DNA of 64,000 bases, from contig NW_006281110.1 of the NCBI RefSeq assembly GCF_000203795.2, forward strand, positions 556,494 through 620,493, in the 5' to 3' direction. Under the pieces are notes generated by a model. That model was given only the letters and a program-made list of their open reading frames with translations. It had not been told where the DNA came from and searched no databases. Numbering within the stretch: position 1 is the first letter of the stretch; every line of letters starts with the position of its first letter. This stretch comes from Batrachochytrium dendrobatidis JAM81. Lineage: Eukaryota; Chytridiomycota; Chytridiomycetes; Rhizophydiales. Positions 1-11,413 of the stretch are shown here, one piece after another. Position numbers and translations under genes: made by a program.

Positions 1-2164
1 TTGTTTTGAAATAGGCAGTGAATCCCTGCGCAGAGTTACTTGCTTATCGAGTGCTTTGAGATCCAGCTTTAAATCAACGGTTTCACCCTAAATTGCGTTG
101 TATTCAATTTCAGCTATGCAATGGTTGCTTGTTATATATTAAAGCAGACATGAGCGTATTTGCATACCTGAACAAATTGAAGCTTTTCCTTGACATGTGT
201 CAACACCTGGACAACATTCGTGATTTTTTTACGAAGTTTGAGCAGCTCCTGTATTGTACAAAACTGTAAATATGTACACAGCTTTGAACAGTATATTTGT
301 AAACCTTGACAATATATTACCTCGTTACGTTCCTCGATTTTTTCATTATACGTTTGGTTTTCGATTTTCAACTGCTCAAAATCAATCAAATGAAGTCCAT
401 CCGCAAGCTCCTCCTATATATATGTGTGTGTATATGTGTGTATTTGAAATACAATGTTTAGCTGTTGCATTGAATAAAGCCATGCATTTTGAAATACTGT
501 ACTTTTTGGCGGAGCAGTTGCTCGTGTCGTCGAAGCTTGTTCCTCAACTTAATATTATCTAGTCTAACTGCCACCACCTCGTTTTCCTTTTTGCGTTCAG
601 TAGATTCGAGTTGGTCTACTATTTTAGTTGGAAGAGGTTTACCCGTGCGAGAGTTTTCAGCATCGAGAGCAATCGATCGCTTATATTTCCAAAACTCGTC
701 CGCTTTGGTCGTCACTTCGTCTAGTCTTTCCTCAAGCTTGCCTTTGTATTCGCCAATAAATTTTTGATTTGCAATGTTTATTGAATTGTATTCTGTTCGG
801 AGTTCATTGAGGGATGACATGCAGTTGGCGTATCGCTGCTCTTGATCTGATACACTTTTTTCTCCGTCGCGTGTGTCGTCGGTCTATTGGATTGTACATG
901 GGTCGTGCATAGTTGAAAGGGTAGTAAATGATGGCAGATGAGTTGTTTAAATCAGGTACACCAGTCAATTTATAAATTTGAAACACATACTTCAAGTCGT
1001 ATGGATTCGACTCACCCTTTTTTTTTTAAAATACTCGCTCAGCTTGTATTGTAGCATTGAGTTTCGTAAAGATAGCTTGTCTCTGAGTTCCAAGTTTTTT
1101 TTGATGGACAATACAATGGCATCTCTGTCAATTTCAATTTCGATCAGAGATTCACTTGGCTGGCGATCTATTGTACTATTGCGATACTCTTGTCCGTCTT
1201 GGTTGTCATTGTCCATCATGTCTTGTGTTCCAATTCGCATACTACTGTTCGCGTCATGTTTGATATCATTGCTCTGCCAAGATGAACCAAGATGCTCGTG
1301 TTGGTTGTCGACAGCATGCTCATTGGTTTGATGATCGGTACAAGTCAATGTAGGAGAAACAGGACAAAGCAAAGCAATTTGCACAGTATTGTGTACGCCC
1401 AACATAGTGTCATTAACCATTTCATCAACCGACGCAGATCGAGTCATGTTAGTTGTCAATCCAAACATCAATTCATCCTGATCCGCTTCATAATCTGCAT
1501 GAACAAATGGAAATGTACTATCCACATCAACAGGTAATGGACTTGTCATGAGTTGTGTTGTTTTGGATAACGGGTGGATTCGATCGTCAGAATAAATGAT
1601 GTTTGCAAAGTCATTCAAAATCTTTGTATCTTGGGGTTCAACTGGTTCGAACATGTTGGCGAATTGAATATCCTGTACATCCAACACACCCATATTTTTT
1701 TCATCCGCTTCGATGGTTTCTTCTTGGATATGGGCTTGAATGCTATGAAGGATGGATTCCAGCAAAGCGTTATCTTTTTCATTTTCCTCTGCCAAGTTGG
1801 CCTGCATGGTAGATGCATGGATAATAGATGCATCGTCTTCATTATACTCATTTGATTCTTGTATTTCGGTAGATGGTAATAAAGAGTGATCTAGCTCGTC
1901 ATTTATATCAATTTGGGATGTATGAGAGCAAGGTCGCGACTGGGTGATACTGGACGCGATATATTGGGATGCGTCGACTTGAGGCAAGGGTCCATCTGGC
2001 CTATCTTCTGGAAGCATGGGTGGTGGCTCTTCACTTGCCACTAAAGTGGGTGTGGAGATGGTTTCTGCATTGGTATCCGAAAACTCCAGTACGGATTGTA
2101 TGTCTGCATTGGATATCGCCTGCTCTTCTAGGGGATAAACCTTGGAATTCTCTATATTTTCCAA
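1..2164 (-). CDS. CFAP184: CFAP184/CCDC96-like cilia- and flagella-associated coiled-coil protein (3' end cut by window edge)
   Basis: Axonemal coiled-coil protein of the CCDC96/CCDC113 (DUF4201) family, which works in motile cilia; it implies flagellated zoospores. The N-terminal ~380 residues are acidic and low-complexity. The conserved coiled-coil domain is spread over short exons: 1016-2164, 503-883, 321-413, 168-248 and <1-87. Joined in phase these read SLNELRTEYNSINIANQKF, then ELADGLHLIDFEQLKIENQ, then VVQVLTHVKEKLQFVQ, which I recognise as the family core. The first intron uses GTGAGT and an acceptor at 884-885, giving in-frame TDDTRDGEKSVSDQEQRYANC-type sequence. Start 2164 is the first Met of the long exon. 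A further coding-looking stretch near 2230-2390, also minus strand, may be an upstream exon that I could not join convincingly. The C-terminus lies left of base 1. Confidence 0.88.
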
Positions 2165-2529
2165 AATTATAAATGCAAATGTTGAATTTAGATGGTTTAC
2201 TATGTTAAAAACGTATCAAACCCACCTGGAGTTTTTGAGATAATCTGCTCTGGAGTGTTGACTTGTGCAGCTTCATTCTGTTATTGAAGCGTTGGTTATT
2301 CAATAAAAAGAGTCGGTCAAAAACTGGCTCTTGAATTCTAAACATTCCTCATGAATCAAGGCACGAACCTCTTTTACTTCGTCTTCCATTGTAGAATAAA
2401 GGAAAAGAAAATTCACCATCTAATCTAGCTTTTATCAATTGTTTTACATTCCCCAACATCACTTGCAATTTTATTGAATTAGGTGAATGAAACATGACAC
2501 CATAAAATTCATTTTTAAATGGAATGCTC

Positions 2530-4579
2530 TCACGCAGCATAAGTCGAAGAGGCAACACGTCCACCACGACCTGTCCAGTTGGTATGAACCCATTTTCCAG
2601 GAGCAGTTTCGAGCTCGTAGGTATGAGCACCAAAGTAATCACGCTTCAATCAATGATCAAAAACAATTAGAATGCTAGTTTTAAATCAAGCAAAACAAGC
2701 AAAACAAACCTGGGCTTGCAAAAGACTTGCAGGAAGCTTGGCACTGCGGTATCCGTCATAAAAGGCAAGTGCAGATGAAAAGCAAGGAACGGGAACGCCA
2801 AGAAGAACGGCCTGGGAAACTACACGACGGAAATGGGGCATACAACGGTGAATTGCTTTGGTAAAGAAGGGATCAACAAGAAGGTTTGGAAGTTCGGGAT
2901 TGTTGATGAAAGCCTTGGTGATATCACCGAGGAAAACACTGGATAGGGATAAATAGAATTTGAAAAATGCAAGTTAGTTGTAATGTATACAACAATTAAA
3001 GACAGGATAGATCATGTTTATACCTGCGAATGATGCAGCCACCACGCCACATGAGAGCAATTCCACCATAGTTGAGGTTCCATTTTTGCTCCTTGGCGGC
3101 CTCACGAAGTTCCATAAAGCCTTGAGCATAGGAGATAATCTTGGCGGCATAGACAGCCTGACGAATATCTTCGACAAAAGCCTTTTTGTCACCAGGAAAG
3201 TGAACGCCTACTGGACCCTGAAGAATCTTGGATGCTGAGATACGCTCATCCTTGATGGCAGACAGACAACGAGCAAAGACAGCTTCACCAATCAAGGTGA
3301 CAGGGGTGCCAAGATCAAGAGCCGAAATGGCAGTCCATTTACCAGTTCCTTTCTGACCAGCAGTGTCGCGAATTTTGTCGACTAAAGGCTGACCATCGGT
3401 ATCCTTGAAACGCACAATATCTCTGGTGATTTCAACGAGAAAAGAGTCGAGCTCGCCGCGGTTCCATTCATCGAAAATGTCACCCATCTCGTCATGAGAA
3501 AGACCGAGAACATCCTTGAGAAGAGCATAGGCTTCAGCAAGAATCTGCATATCACCGTATTCGATGCCATTGTGAACCATTTTGACATAGTGGCCAGAGC
3601 CGCCTTCACCAACCCAGTCGCAGCAAGGTTCTCCACTGGAAGCCTTGGCAGAGATGTCCTGGAAAATAGACTTGACATGAGGCCATGCAGCAGGAGAGCC
3701 ACCAGGCATGATGCTGGGACCGTAGCGAGCACCCTCTTCACCACCGGAAACTCCAGATCCAACAAAAAGGAAGCCTTTAGATTCAAGTTCGTGACAACGA
3801 CGAATGGTATCGGGATAATGAGAATTTCCACCATCGATGATGATGTCACCAGGTTCAAGGAAGGGAAGCAATTGAGAAATAAAATCATCTACGGCAGCAC
3901 CAGCCTTTACAAGAAGCATGACTTTTCGAGGACGTTTTAGTTTAGAACAAAGTTCCTGAATGGAATGTGCACCAACAATCTTGGTTCCTGTTGTTCAGAT
4001 TCAAACAAATGTACAACAACGATTCAAACGACATTATAAGTTTATGAATGGTAAGAATAAGGATTGCAGGAGTTGTAATAATAATACAGATTAGATTTGT
4101 AATGTAAGCAATTGATCAAGATTACAAGGGCCAAGACTTGCCTTTTGCTTCGTTGGCAAGAAAATCATCGACTTTTGAAGTAGTGCGGTTAAAGGCACAA
4201 ACCTAATAAGATCAGTAAAAGCAATCAAGTTTAGGAAGAAAGCTGAACACAACACACCAGAACAGTAACAAGGGATGAAACAAGACTTGAGACTTGTTAT
4301 AGTTGAATGCAACGAGCATAATGGAAGATCAGCAATTTGTAGTAGATCAAACTTACAGTGTAGCCATGATCATTCATGTTTAGAATCAAGTTCTGGCCCT
4401 ATAATAAGAATATGAAGATGGTTAATATAGAATGGAATGAAAGCCTCATTCTTGTAGATGAGATTTACCATGACAGCCAGACCAATAAGACCAATATCAG
4501 CACTACTCATAAAATATAGAATGTTAATAGAATGTTAATGGATTGAATTGAATTGAATGTTTTCTTACACGGCAGTCAT
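2530..4579 (-). CDS. GND1: 6-phosphogluconate dehydrogenase, decarboxylating
   Basis: Oxidises and decarboxylates 6-phosphogluconate to ribulose 5-phosphate with NADP+ (oxidative pentose phosphate pathway, cytosol). The Rossmann start [14 protein letters not shown] is split over exons. The long exon (~3020-3987) holds [13 protein letters not shown], the substrate-site [14 protein letters not shown] and the catalytic-region [19 protein letters not shown]. The C-terminus ends near [11 protein letters not shown] and [13 protein letters not shown], typical of the family. About seven exons; the first is only 11 nt (4569-4579, MTAV). The intron at 3988-4141 has a GC donor (G|GCAAGT): only this splice restores the conserved LANEAKGTKIVGA. 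Length and motifs look complete, so the gene appears functional. It is divergent from the small ORF at 4791. Confidence 0.96.
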
Positions 4580-4790
4580 TTCAAGATGGAATCAATGCGA
4601 TGGATAAAGATCTGAACAAGGCGTTGACTTGCTTGAAATTCACAAGACATTATCAATAAACAAGCTTATTCAACTTGTTAACAAGTTGTTGACAAGTTAA
4701 CAAGTTCTAAGCTCGCTAGTCTTGAATCTAAAAACAACTTTTTCTTTGTCAGCTTCGTTTCAAGTCATTTGCTGCGTTTATTACTCTGGC
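4580..4790. promoter_or_regulatory. Divergent promoter with nested palindromes
   Basis: Short spacer between the 6PGDH start (minus) and the small plus-strand ORF. It contains a perfect 18-bp palindrome CAACTTGTTAACAAGTTG at 4671-4688, followed at once by GACAAGTTAACAAGTTC, so AACAAGTT half-sites recur in both orientations. This could be a dimeric transcription-factor site or a cruciform; function is inferred only from symmetry and position. Confidence 0.4.
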
Positions 4791-5038
4791 ATGACAGTCT
4801 CTCCTCTTACTATTCTCGACAGACTCATCTCAGAGAACTTACATGGTCCAACTATTCCATTTAATCCAAACTCTTCTGCTGCTGCAAAGGCTAATTCTCT
4901 CAACTTTGACCAATGGGTACTCATTGGTGATGAATACACCGACTTGGATGCTAAAGACCCAAGGTGCTGTCTTACTACATTCTACTCATCATCTCTTATC
5001 ACTTCAATCTGCATAGATTGACTCTGAGCTTCACTTGA
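4791..5038 (+). CDS. Small hypothetical protein (one predicted intron)
   Basis: No family recognised. From the ATG at 4791 (MTVSPLTILDRLISENLHG) the frame is open and looks coding, with balanced composition and no low complexity, up to DLDAKDP. It then meets a GT donor at 4964 and an AG at 5015-5016; splicing this 53-nt intron gives a protein of about 64 residues ending LTLSFT at the stop 5036-5038. Without splicing the frame stops at about 5021. An in-frame upstream Met at 4722 is possible. No signal peptide or membrane segment from the 4791 start. It lies head-to-head with 6PGDH, so it could be a genuine small gene or a chance ORF in the promoter. Confidence 0.35.
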
Positions 5039-5839
5039 ATCACCGCAAATTTCATTTTTACTTTTATTGTTGGTCGATGAATCTCTGCATCCTTGTTCAT
5101 TGTCGTATTCATGTAAAATCAACCCTGTTTTTGGTTTCAATATTTCATGGGGTTTACTTTACATTGACTGGATTGGATTGAATAGTCTCGGTTCAATCGA
5201 CACTGCAGTCATTGTATGATCTCAGTCTAAACTATAGTTTTAAACTGAAATGATCTACTCGTTGTACAATCACCAGATTCACAACAGTCCGGATATCGAG
5301 TTGTGATCTTGTCAAACTATTGTATTCTAGAATTACAGATACGCTCGCGTTCGACAAAATAGATTGCAGTTGATTTCATGTCAATCAGCCAATGTTGTGA
5401 TGTTCAATTTGTAGATTGAACACATGTGAGTGTGTTGAAACTGCAATACAAACATTGAGTTGTGTATACAAACATGGGCAAAATGCCAGCCAACCCTGTC
5501 GAGGAATTCAAACAGTGACCAGTAAATGTAATGGACATTATTCCATGAGACTGGCTGTTGATTATAACCGACACCTCTACTGTGTTGCAGTTTACATGAA
5601 TACGACTGTGTATTGATCAGGCTTGTTTTTAAAAGGATTATTTGCTGATATAACTGAGGAATGTGAATAATAATTCACGATTTCCTTTTAAACTTCAAGA
5701 TTTTGTATATCCGCTGTTTTTTGTTGGCATTCATGTTGTACTGAGATACAATATACTATCACTTATGCTTTGTGATCTTGTTAATATCCATAGTATATAT
5801 TATTATAGACTGTTTTGCTAACACTGCAAACCATTGCAG
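5039..5839. other. Intergenic, no gene recognised
   Basis: AT-rich sequence without convincing coding signal. It probably contains the missing first exon(s) of the KIAA0930-like gene downstream, because that gene enters through a splice acceptor at 5838-5839. No RNA gene or long repeat seen. Confidence 0.4.
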
Positions 5840-7304
5840 ATGGTTTGAACTATTTATGGATTTTTTTATAAAAACAACTGGATTCGAAGTGCATGACGAT
5901 CTTTTGTTTTTTGTGCGCCAGCTGCCCTCTAATTCAAAAAACTCTCCAACTGCATTGCCCGACTCGGATGCTGTGTTGGTGAAGCGTCGTACTGCTGGTG
6001 TGATCCCTGCTCTTGATGATGTGGTAGACTGGAAACAGTCTTTTTTTTTAAATCTCATTTCTCAGCTGCCCTGCACATTGACAGTAGCCGTATGCACTCG
6101 TGGATCTTCACAAGCAGTATCCACGCCAGATATTTCAAGAGAAATCACTGATTTGTCATTACGTGCTTTGGACACCAAACCAACCACTAATTTGGACAAA
6201 CATACTTTACCTGGTGGTTCTATCCCAACTGAATCCAATACTGAATCATCTGCTGATTCGGGATCCGTGTTAAATCAATCTCAGCATGCTGCAGATAAAA
6301 CACCATCAGCGTCTATACACGATGCAAGTAATGGTTCTAGCCGCTCATCAACGGCTCTCCCCAACAATGGTATTCACACACCTCATTCATCTGCTGCTCC
6401 TTCTGAGTCGACGTCTGCCTCGAATGCTGCAGTCTCACAGCCTTCTGAAACATCTAATACTCGTACAGGCAACAAGTCACGCATGGTGGCTCAGCGTAGG
6501 ATAACCAAAAAAGTATTTGCCTCTCCTTACAAATCTAGAATGGATGTCAAGGACGCAGTGATGAACGAATGCTCCTTTCCACTCGTGTACTACACGGTAA
6601 ATGACTTTGAATCGCATGCCCTTCATTTGCCTATTTCAGAACGCGAGTATCTATGCGTCGAGCTGTCGTTTACCATTCCTGATAATCAATCCTCTTCTGC
6701 ATATGCTGCCGCTACAGATAAAGTGGCCAGTATTTCTTTGGAAGAGGACAGCACACCATTTCCTGTTCCTCCAAATCACACCAAGGTGATCTTGTTTCAA
6801 GGTGCAGTACCGTACTCTTCTCTCTTAGACAACTACCAACAAAAAGGTCTTGCTGTTCAAAGCCAGTTCAGGCAAGCATGGACAAACATGAACCGTCATT
6901 CTTCTGCTGCATCAACCAATCCCAATACGGGTGAAGTAGATTTGAATCGATCTGCTGGTCGTACCGAATATATTATGATGCGTGGTCCAAATGGAAAGGG
7001 ACAATGCCAAGTTGCCATTACAGACAATGACAGCTACGTTTCTGCCGATGTTGTATCTCAGGAATCTTCAGCTGTAGAGAATTCACCGCCATCATTCACT
7101 GATCGATTAAGGTTTTTTGGAAGCGTGGTAAAAAATCAACTTATTGGCAATACTGGATCTTTGGGTGATCATCATGCTCACAGATTATTGAAAAAACCAG
7201 AAAGTTTGAGATGTTCCATGACTTATGTCAACGTTCCTTGGCAATCCATCTCGAGCGATCTATTAGAATTTGCCAAACAAAAAAAACCAACTGCAACGAA
7301 ATAA
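5840..7304 (+). CDS. KIAA0930/DUF2045 family protein (5' exon not located)
   Basis: Homologue of the animal protein KIAA0930, a family of unknown function. Family anchors in order: DDLLFFVRQL, then VDWKQSFFLNLISQL with TVAVCTR, then KKVFASPYKSRMDVKD, VILFQGAVPYSSLL, YIMMRGPNGKGQCQVAI and, near the end, SMTYVNVPWQSISSDLLEF. A Ser/Thr-rich, probably disordered insert of about 125 residues separates CTR from KKVFASP, longer than in the animal protein. The frame is open upstream to a Met at 5772, but TTGCAG at 5834-5839 followed by A-TGG-TTT looks like a real acceptor and the family aligns only from about here, so exon 1 probably lies further upstream. The stop is at 7302-7304. A tRNA on the other strand follows 220 bp downstream. 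Confidence 0.82.
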
Positions 7305-7522
7305 ACTTTGAATTTATCAAGACAGACTGATTTATGTACTCGTTTATACTACTCGATGGTAAGCTATCAATGTAGCTTGCAAAAGTGGAAAACAAGCGAT
7401 GGTTTGAAAGCAGTCATACAAGTAAACTTGAATAAAATAAACACCAAGTGTTGATATAGCAATAGATTACAAGCCATCTTGTTTAATCCACACTAATGTA
7501 TAAAACATAAAAAACGCAAAAG

Positions 7523-7595
7523 TGGAGAACCTGGGCATTGATCCCAGTGCCTCTCGCATGCTAAGCGAGCGCTCTACCATTTGAGCTAGATCCCC
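7523..7595 (-). tRNA. tRNA-Ala (anticodon AGC)
   Basis: 73-nt cloverleaf on the minus strand, intronless. The acceptor strand is GGGGATC, D-arm GCTC..GAGC, anticodon stem CTCGC/GCGAG around loop TTAGCAT (anticodon AGC), T-arm CTGGG/CCCAG, 3' strand GTTCTCC plus discriminator A. The G3:U70 pair, the major alanine identity element, is present. Acceptor pair 6:67 is a U-U mismatch; all other stem pairs form. Confidence 0.95.
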
Positions 7596-7915
7596 ATGTT
7601 TTTACTAAAAAATAATAATAGTATTGATTGTACTCACACTTGTGCAAGATTACCAACGCAGTGGTTTTGTAGAATATTGTTGTTTCCTATTACAAATGTG
7701 TTCATCAGACACAACTACAGAGTTGAACACTGATTGTCTAATCTTGACAGTCACACACTGTACAATCACTCAATACAATTAAAGAGTTGAATAACAATTT
7801 TCAACAAGTCCATCATTTGAGATGGTGAATGTTAGACTTTACACGAATGGGAGTGACTTGAAGTTGGTTTTGAATTCAGATGCAAAGTTGGGTTTCTTTA
7901 TTCTACAACTAAAGT

Positions 7916-9657
7916 ATGGCATCTACCAGCAACCAACCACAATCATTTGTAGCCATTACAGGCTCATCTACATCTTCATGTGGATACTGTCATGCTTCAT
8001 CAGATTCTTCCCATTCGTTTGGTCTTTGGGCATATAGATTGACTCCATCAGTGTATCAAAACCTGATTGATCATGGATGGCGACGGTCAGGGAAATACCT
8101 CTATAAGCCAACATTAACGACTACGTGTTGTCCTGCTTATACCATTCGTTTGAATGCTGGTTCTAGTAGTGTGAGTAAAGGGCAGAAGAAAGTACTGAAA
8201 AAGATGAAGAGGTACTTGAACAGTGGTAAAGGGATTGTTGCTAAAGATGAGGAGAATGAGATGAGCAAAGTTGGACCAAGAGAACAGTTTATGATTCCTG
8301 CCAGTGATATTCCTACTGCCATCGACACTGCTGCATGGATTCATGCTGATACTGCTAGATCTGATGTGTCCAACCCAAAAAACAAGACTCGCTTTGAGCA
8401 AGAATCTGCTCAACATCTCGGCAGCACTATTTCTGTTCTCATTCATGAAACGGAATCCATTGCCAACCAACATTCCCATCAACTCAAGGTGGGATGTCAA
8501 TATTGTTTTTCTGGTTGATATTTCATTTAGATTCTCAACTCAATGTTGTATTCAGGTAGTGCTGGAAGTGGCTTCATTTACACAGGCAACGTTTGAATTG
8601 TATAAAAAATATCAGATTGCAGTTCACAACGATCCGCCATCAAGATTGAATCCGGAACAGTTTACCCAGTTTTTGGTCGATACGCCCATCTGTACAGAAT
8701 TAATTCCTGAAACAGATTTTAAATCTACTACATCTCAATTAGCTTGTTGGAACGATCCAACTCATTCCATTCAACCTCAACCCTCGTATGGTTCATTTCA
8801 TCAGAAATATTACATGGATGACAAACTCATTGCCGTTGCAGTCTTGGATATTCTTCCTCGGTGTGTATCTTCAGTGTATTTCATGTACGATCCTGCATTT
8901 GGATTCTTATCTCTGGGCACTTATTCCGCTTTGAGAGAAATTGCTCTTACAAAATGGCTATCTGATACCATGCCTCGTGGGCTAGATTACTACTATATGG
9001 GTAAGTCTTTTAGTTTTGTTGTAGCCTAGTTTACGAGCTTGAATTTCTTAAATGTTTAGGATATTATATACATTCGTGTATTAAGATGCGGTACAAAGCT
9101 GCATATAAACCATCCCAAATTCTATGTCCAGTAAGTACACCTTGTTTTTAATCTAAAAGGTTTTGGCTTAAAACCAGCTTGTCACTCACCAGATCTGATT
9201 TTGAAAATGGGGGTTTTGGATGTTTGGAATTTAGGAAACCTACAAATGGGTTGATTTGAGTCAAGCTACTAGATTGCTGGATTTGAGAAAAGATACAGCA
9301 CTTGTGGATTGCAAAAACAAGACTGAAGGCGATACAGAAGATGCTGCAATACAACCTCGACCTATTCGTGATGTTTTACACGTGGATATTCCCACAAATG
9401 TAATTGAGAAATCCGTTGCACTTGTTGGACGCAAACTTGTCCCATTAAATGTAAGATTTCAATCGTGTCGTTGTATGTGTTGGTTTCTTTACAGCAGTTA
9501 CTGCAATCACTTGTCATGCTTGATATCTTGTGACCTATACTGACTACTGTTATAGATGCTTGGTCCCAAGCATAAACTAGTGATTCAAGTTAAAGAGTTT
9601 TCCACTCGTGTAAACCCATCTACGCTTTTAGATCAACTGGTGTTTGTCGCCACTTGA
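7916..9657 (+). CDS. ATE1: Arginyl-tRNA--protein transferase
   Basis: Transfers Arg from Arg-tRNA to N-terminal Asp/Glu (and oxidised Cys) of proteins, creating Arg/N-degrons. The N-terminal domain has the essential CGYC (residues ~22-25) and the CC pair in TTTCCPAYTIRL, preceded by WRRSGKYLYKP. The C-terminal acetyltransferase-like fold shows YYMDDKLIAVAVLDILP, VYFMYDP and GLDYYYMGYYIHSCIKMRYK. Exons are 7916-8488, 8556-9000, 9060-9130, 9235-9450 and 9556-9657, summing to 1,407 nt (468 residues) with every junction in phase. All motifs are present, so it should be active. It is the next plus-strand gene after the tRNA and is convergent with VPS26. Confidence 0.95.
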
Positions 9658-9982
9658 TTTGTCTAGAACCTTTTTGTTGCAAATGTGCTAATTGATTTAT
9701 TAATGCATGTGCAGTGTCGAGTATTTATAGCCCAACTATCAAATTTATTTTGACTGAAATAAAGTATTTGTCAACCCTTGATTATTCAACAATTTATCGC
9801 CAGTATAGCATGCACTCAATTCGACAAGGTAAATAGTTTAACAATTTTGAATTCATGACTTTTAATGGCCACACAATCACATTTTTCTGACATAATCAAT
9901 ACAACTCCAAAATAAAAATGTTTTCTAGTCAAAACCACTTTTGAAACAAGCATCTTGGTTTTAGTATCGAGCTAAACTATAT
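9658..9982. other. Convergent 3' intergenic spacer
   Basis: Between the ends of ATE1 (plus) and VPS26 (minus). AT-rich with AATAAA-like signals (for example near 9760); no ORF or structured RNA recognised. Confidence 0.5.
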
Positions 9983-11413
9983 TCATCCTTGCGATCCCTT
10001 GTAGGTACTTAAAGCAGCAACAGATGCACCACCAGCAATTTCCTTGTGTTCTTCTGAATCATCCTTGATACGATATATAGTAATCTACAAACCATTCAAC
10101 ATAGGATTAAAACTCAAAAAAAATCCAAGTATAATGATGCATATACACGTACCTCTTGTTGTTTGAAATATCGACGGTTTTCTTCATCAATCAAAACTAG
10201 ATTGAGATAGTACCGTACCGAAAACTTTTTGTTGATGTCTCTATACGTTGGTGTCAATTCAAATCCGCTCAAAAAAAGTCTGATGGGTATTGTCTCGCCT
10301 ATATTGCAGAGTTCAAATCAGAACAAAAACCAAACCTATCAATTCCATAGTTGTGAATAAAATGGCTTACCCCGTACTGGTGCACCATCCATAATCTCAA
10401 ATTTGGTGATGGTCTCGCTCTCGTTATACTGATTTGGCGCAATACCTGTAGATTCGCGTCTAATGATTGATAGTTCCATATTCTTGATCTTGATTCTCAC
10501 AAGTAAAAAGTAAATCTTGCCAACAATGACATCGCGCAAATGGTACCTAAATAGTTATACAAGTATTCAGTGACATGGCAATGTGTATAAAATAAAAGCA
10601 ATACCATCACAGTACTTACTTTGATTTGTTGTATTCAAATTCAATATGGAGACAATCTTCAATACCCACTTCCATTTTAATCGAGTTGTTGATCTCGGGT
10701 GGCATGCGGTAAGAGTATGCCCAAATCTCGCGCTCCTTGACAGCATCCGATAATCTCCTAGATATCGTTACTCTCACAAAGTATCTTTTCATTATGGAAA
10801 TAAAATATGCCATGTTTTGTATGAATACATGAAACAGGACTCAAATTATAGTGTGACAATACTCATTACCGAAGTTTGACATTTAATCCGTGATAACTCT
10901 CGTAAGCTTTTTCAATGTTTTTGAATTCAAAATCAAATGTGGTACTTTGACGAAACTCGCCAGGACCTGACAATTCTTGGGAAAGCGATAAAAACTCGTA
11001 ATGATTACCACGATCGTAAAACAATTCTAAAAATATCAAGATTTAGTTGTTCGGTTTTATGCATAGTTGAATCCAACTGTATGGTTTGATGTAGACAGCA
11101 CTCACGTATTTGCCCGACAAATTCGATTCGAATGCCTTGATGTTCTAATCGCTTCCCATCCCGAGTCCGTACTTGAACCTGGTTAAAATAGACGACCCAA
11201 ACAAACATATCAGTTGATCCAACGAATTCAATACTTTGTCCTATATGTTACAGTACAACATATGAGTACCTTTCCAGCGACGGATTCGCCGTCAAAGTAC
11301 AAGGGGAATTTAGCACGACGATCCTTGTCAGCCTTGACATCAATAATCTTTCTTTGATCCTCGTCAGTAAAAACAACTTCAATGTCTGCAGCTGCGCCCA
11401 GACCAAACAATGC
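9983..11413 (-). CDS. VPS26: Retromer subunit VPS26 (first exon not located)
   Basis: Arrestin-fold subunit of the retromer that recycles cargo from endosomes to the Golgi. Exons on the minus strand read in order: ALFGLGAAADIEVVFTDED, FPLYFDGESVAGKV, KRLEHQGIRIEFVGQI, SIKMEVGIEDCLHIEFEYNK, DVIVGKIYFLLVRIKIKNME, TKFEIMDGAPVRG and FSVRYYLNLVLIDEENRRYF, ending YKGSQG at the stop 9983-9985. These are the best conserved VPS26 segments. The first recognised exon begins at 11413 after a TATAG acceptor in phase 0, so the initiating Met lies on an unlocated upstream exon within 11414-11900. About seven exons are recognised. Confidence 0.93.
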
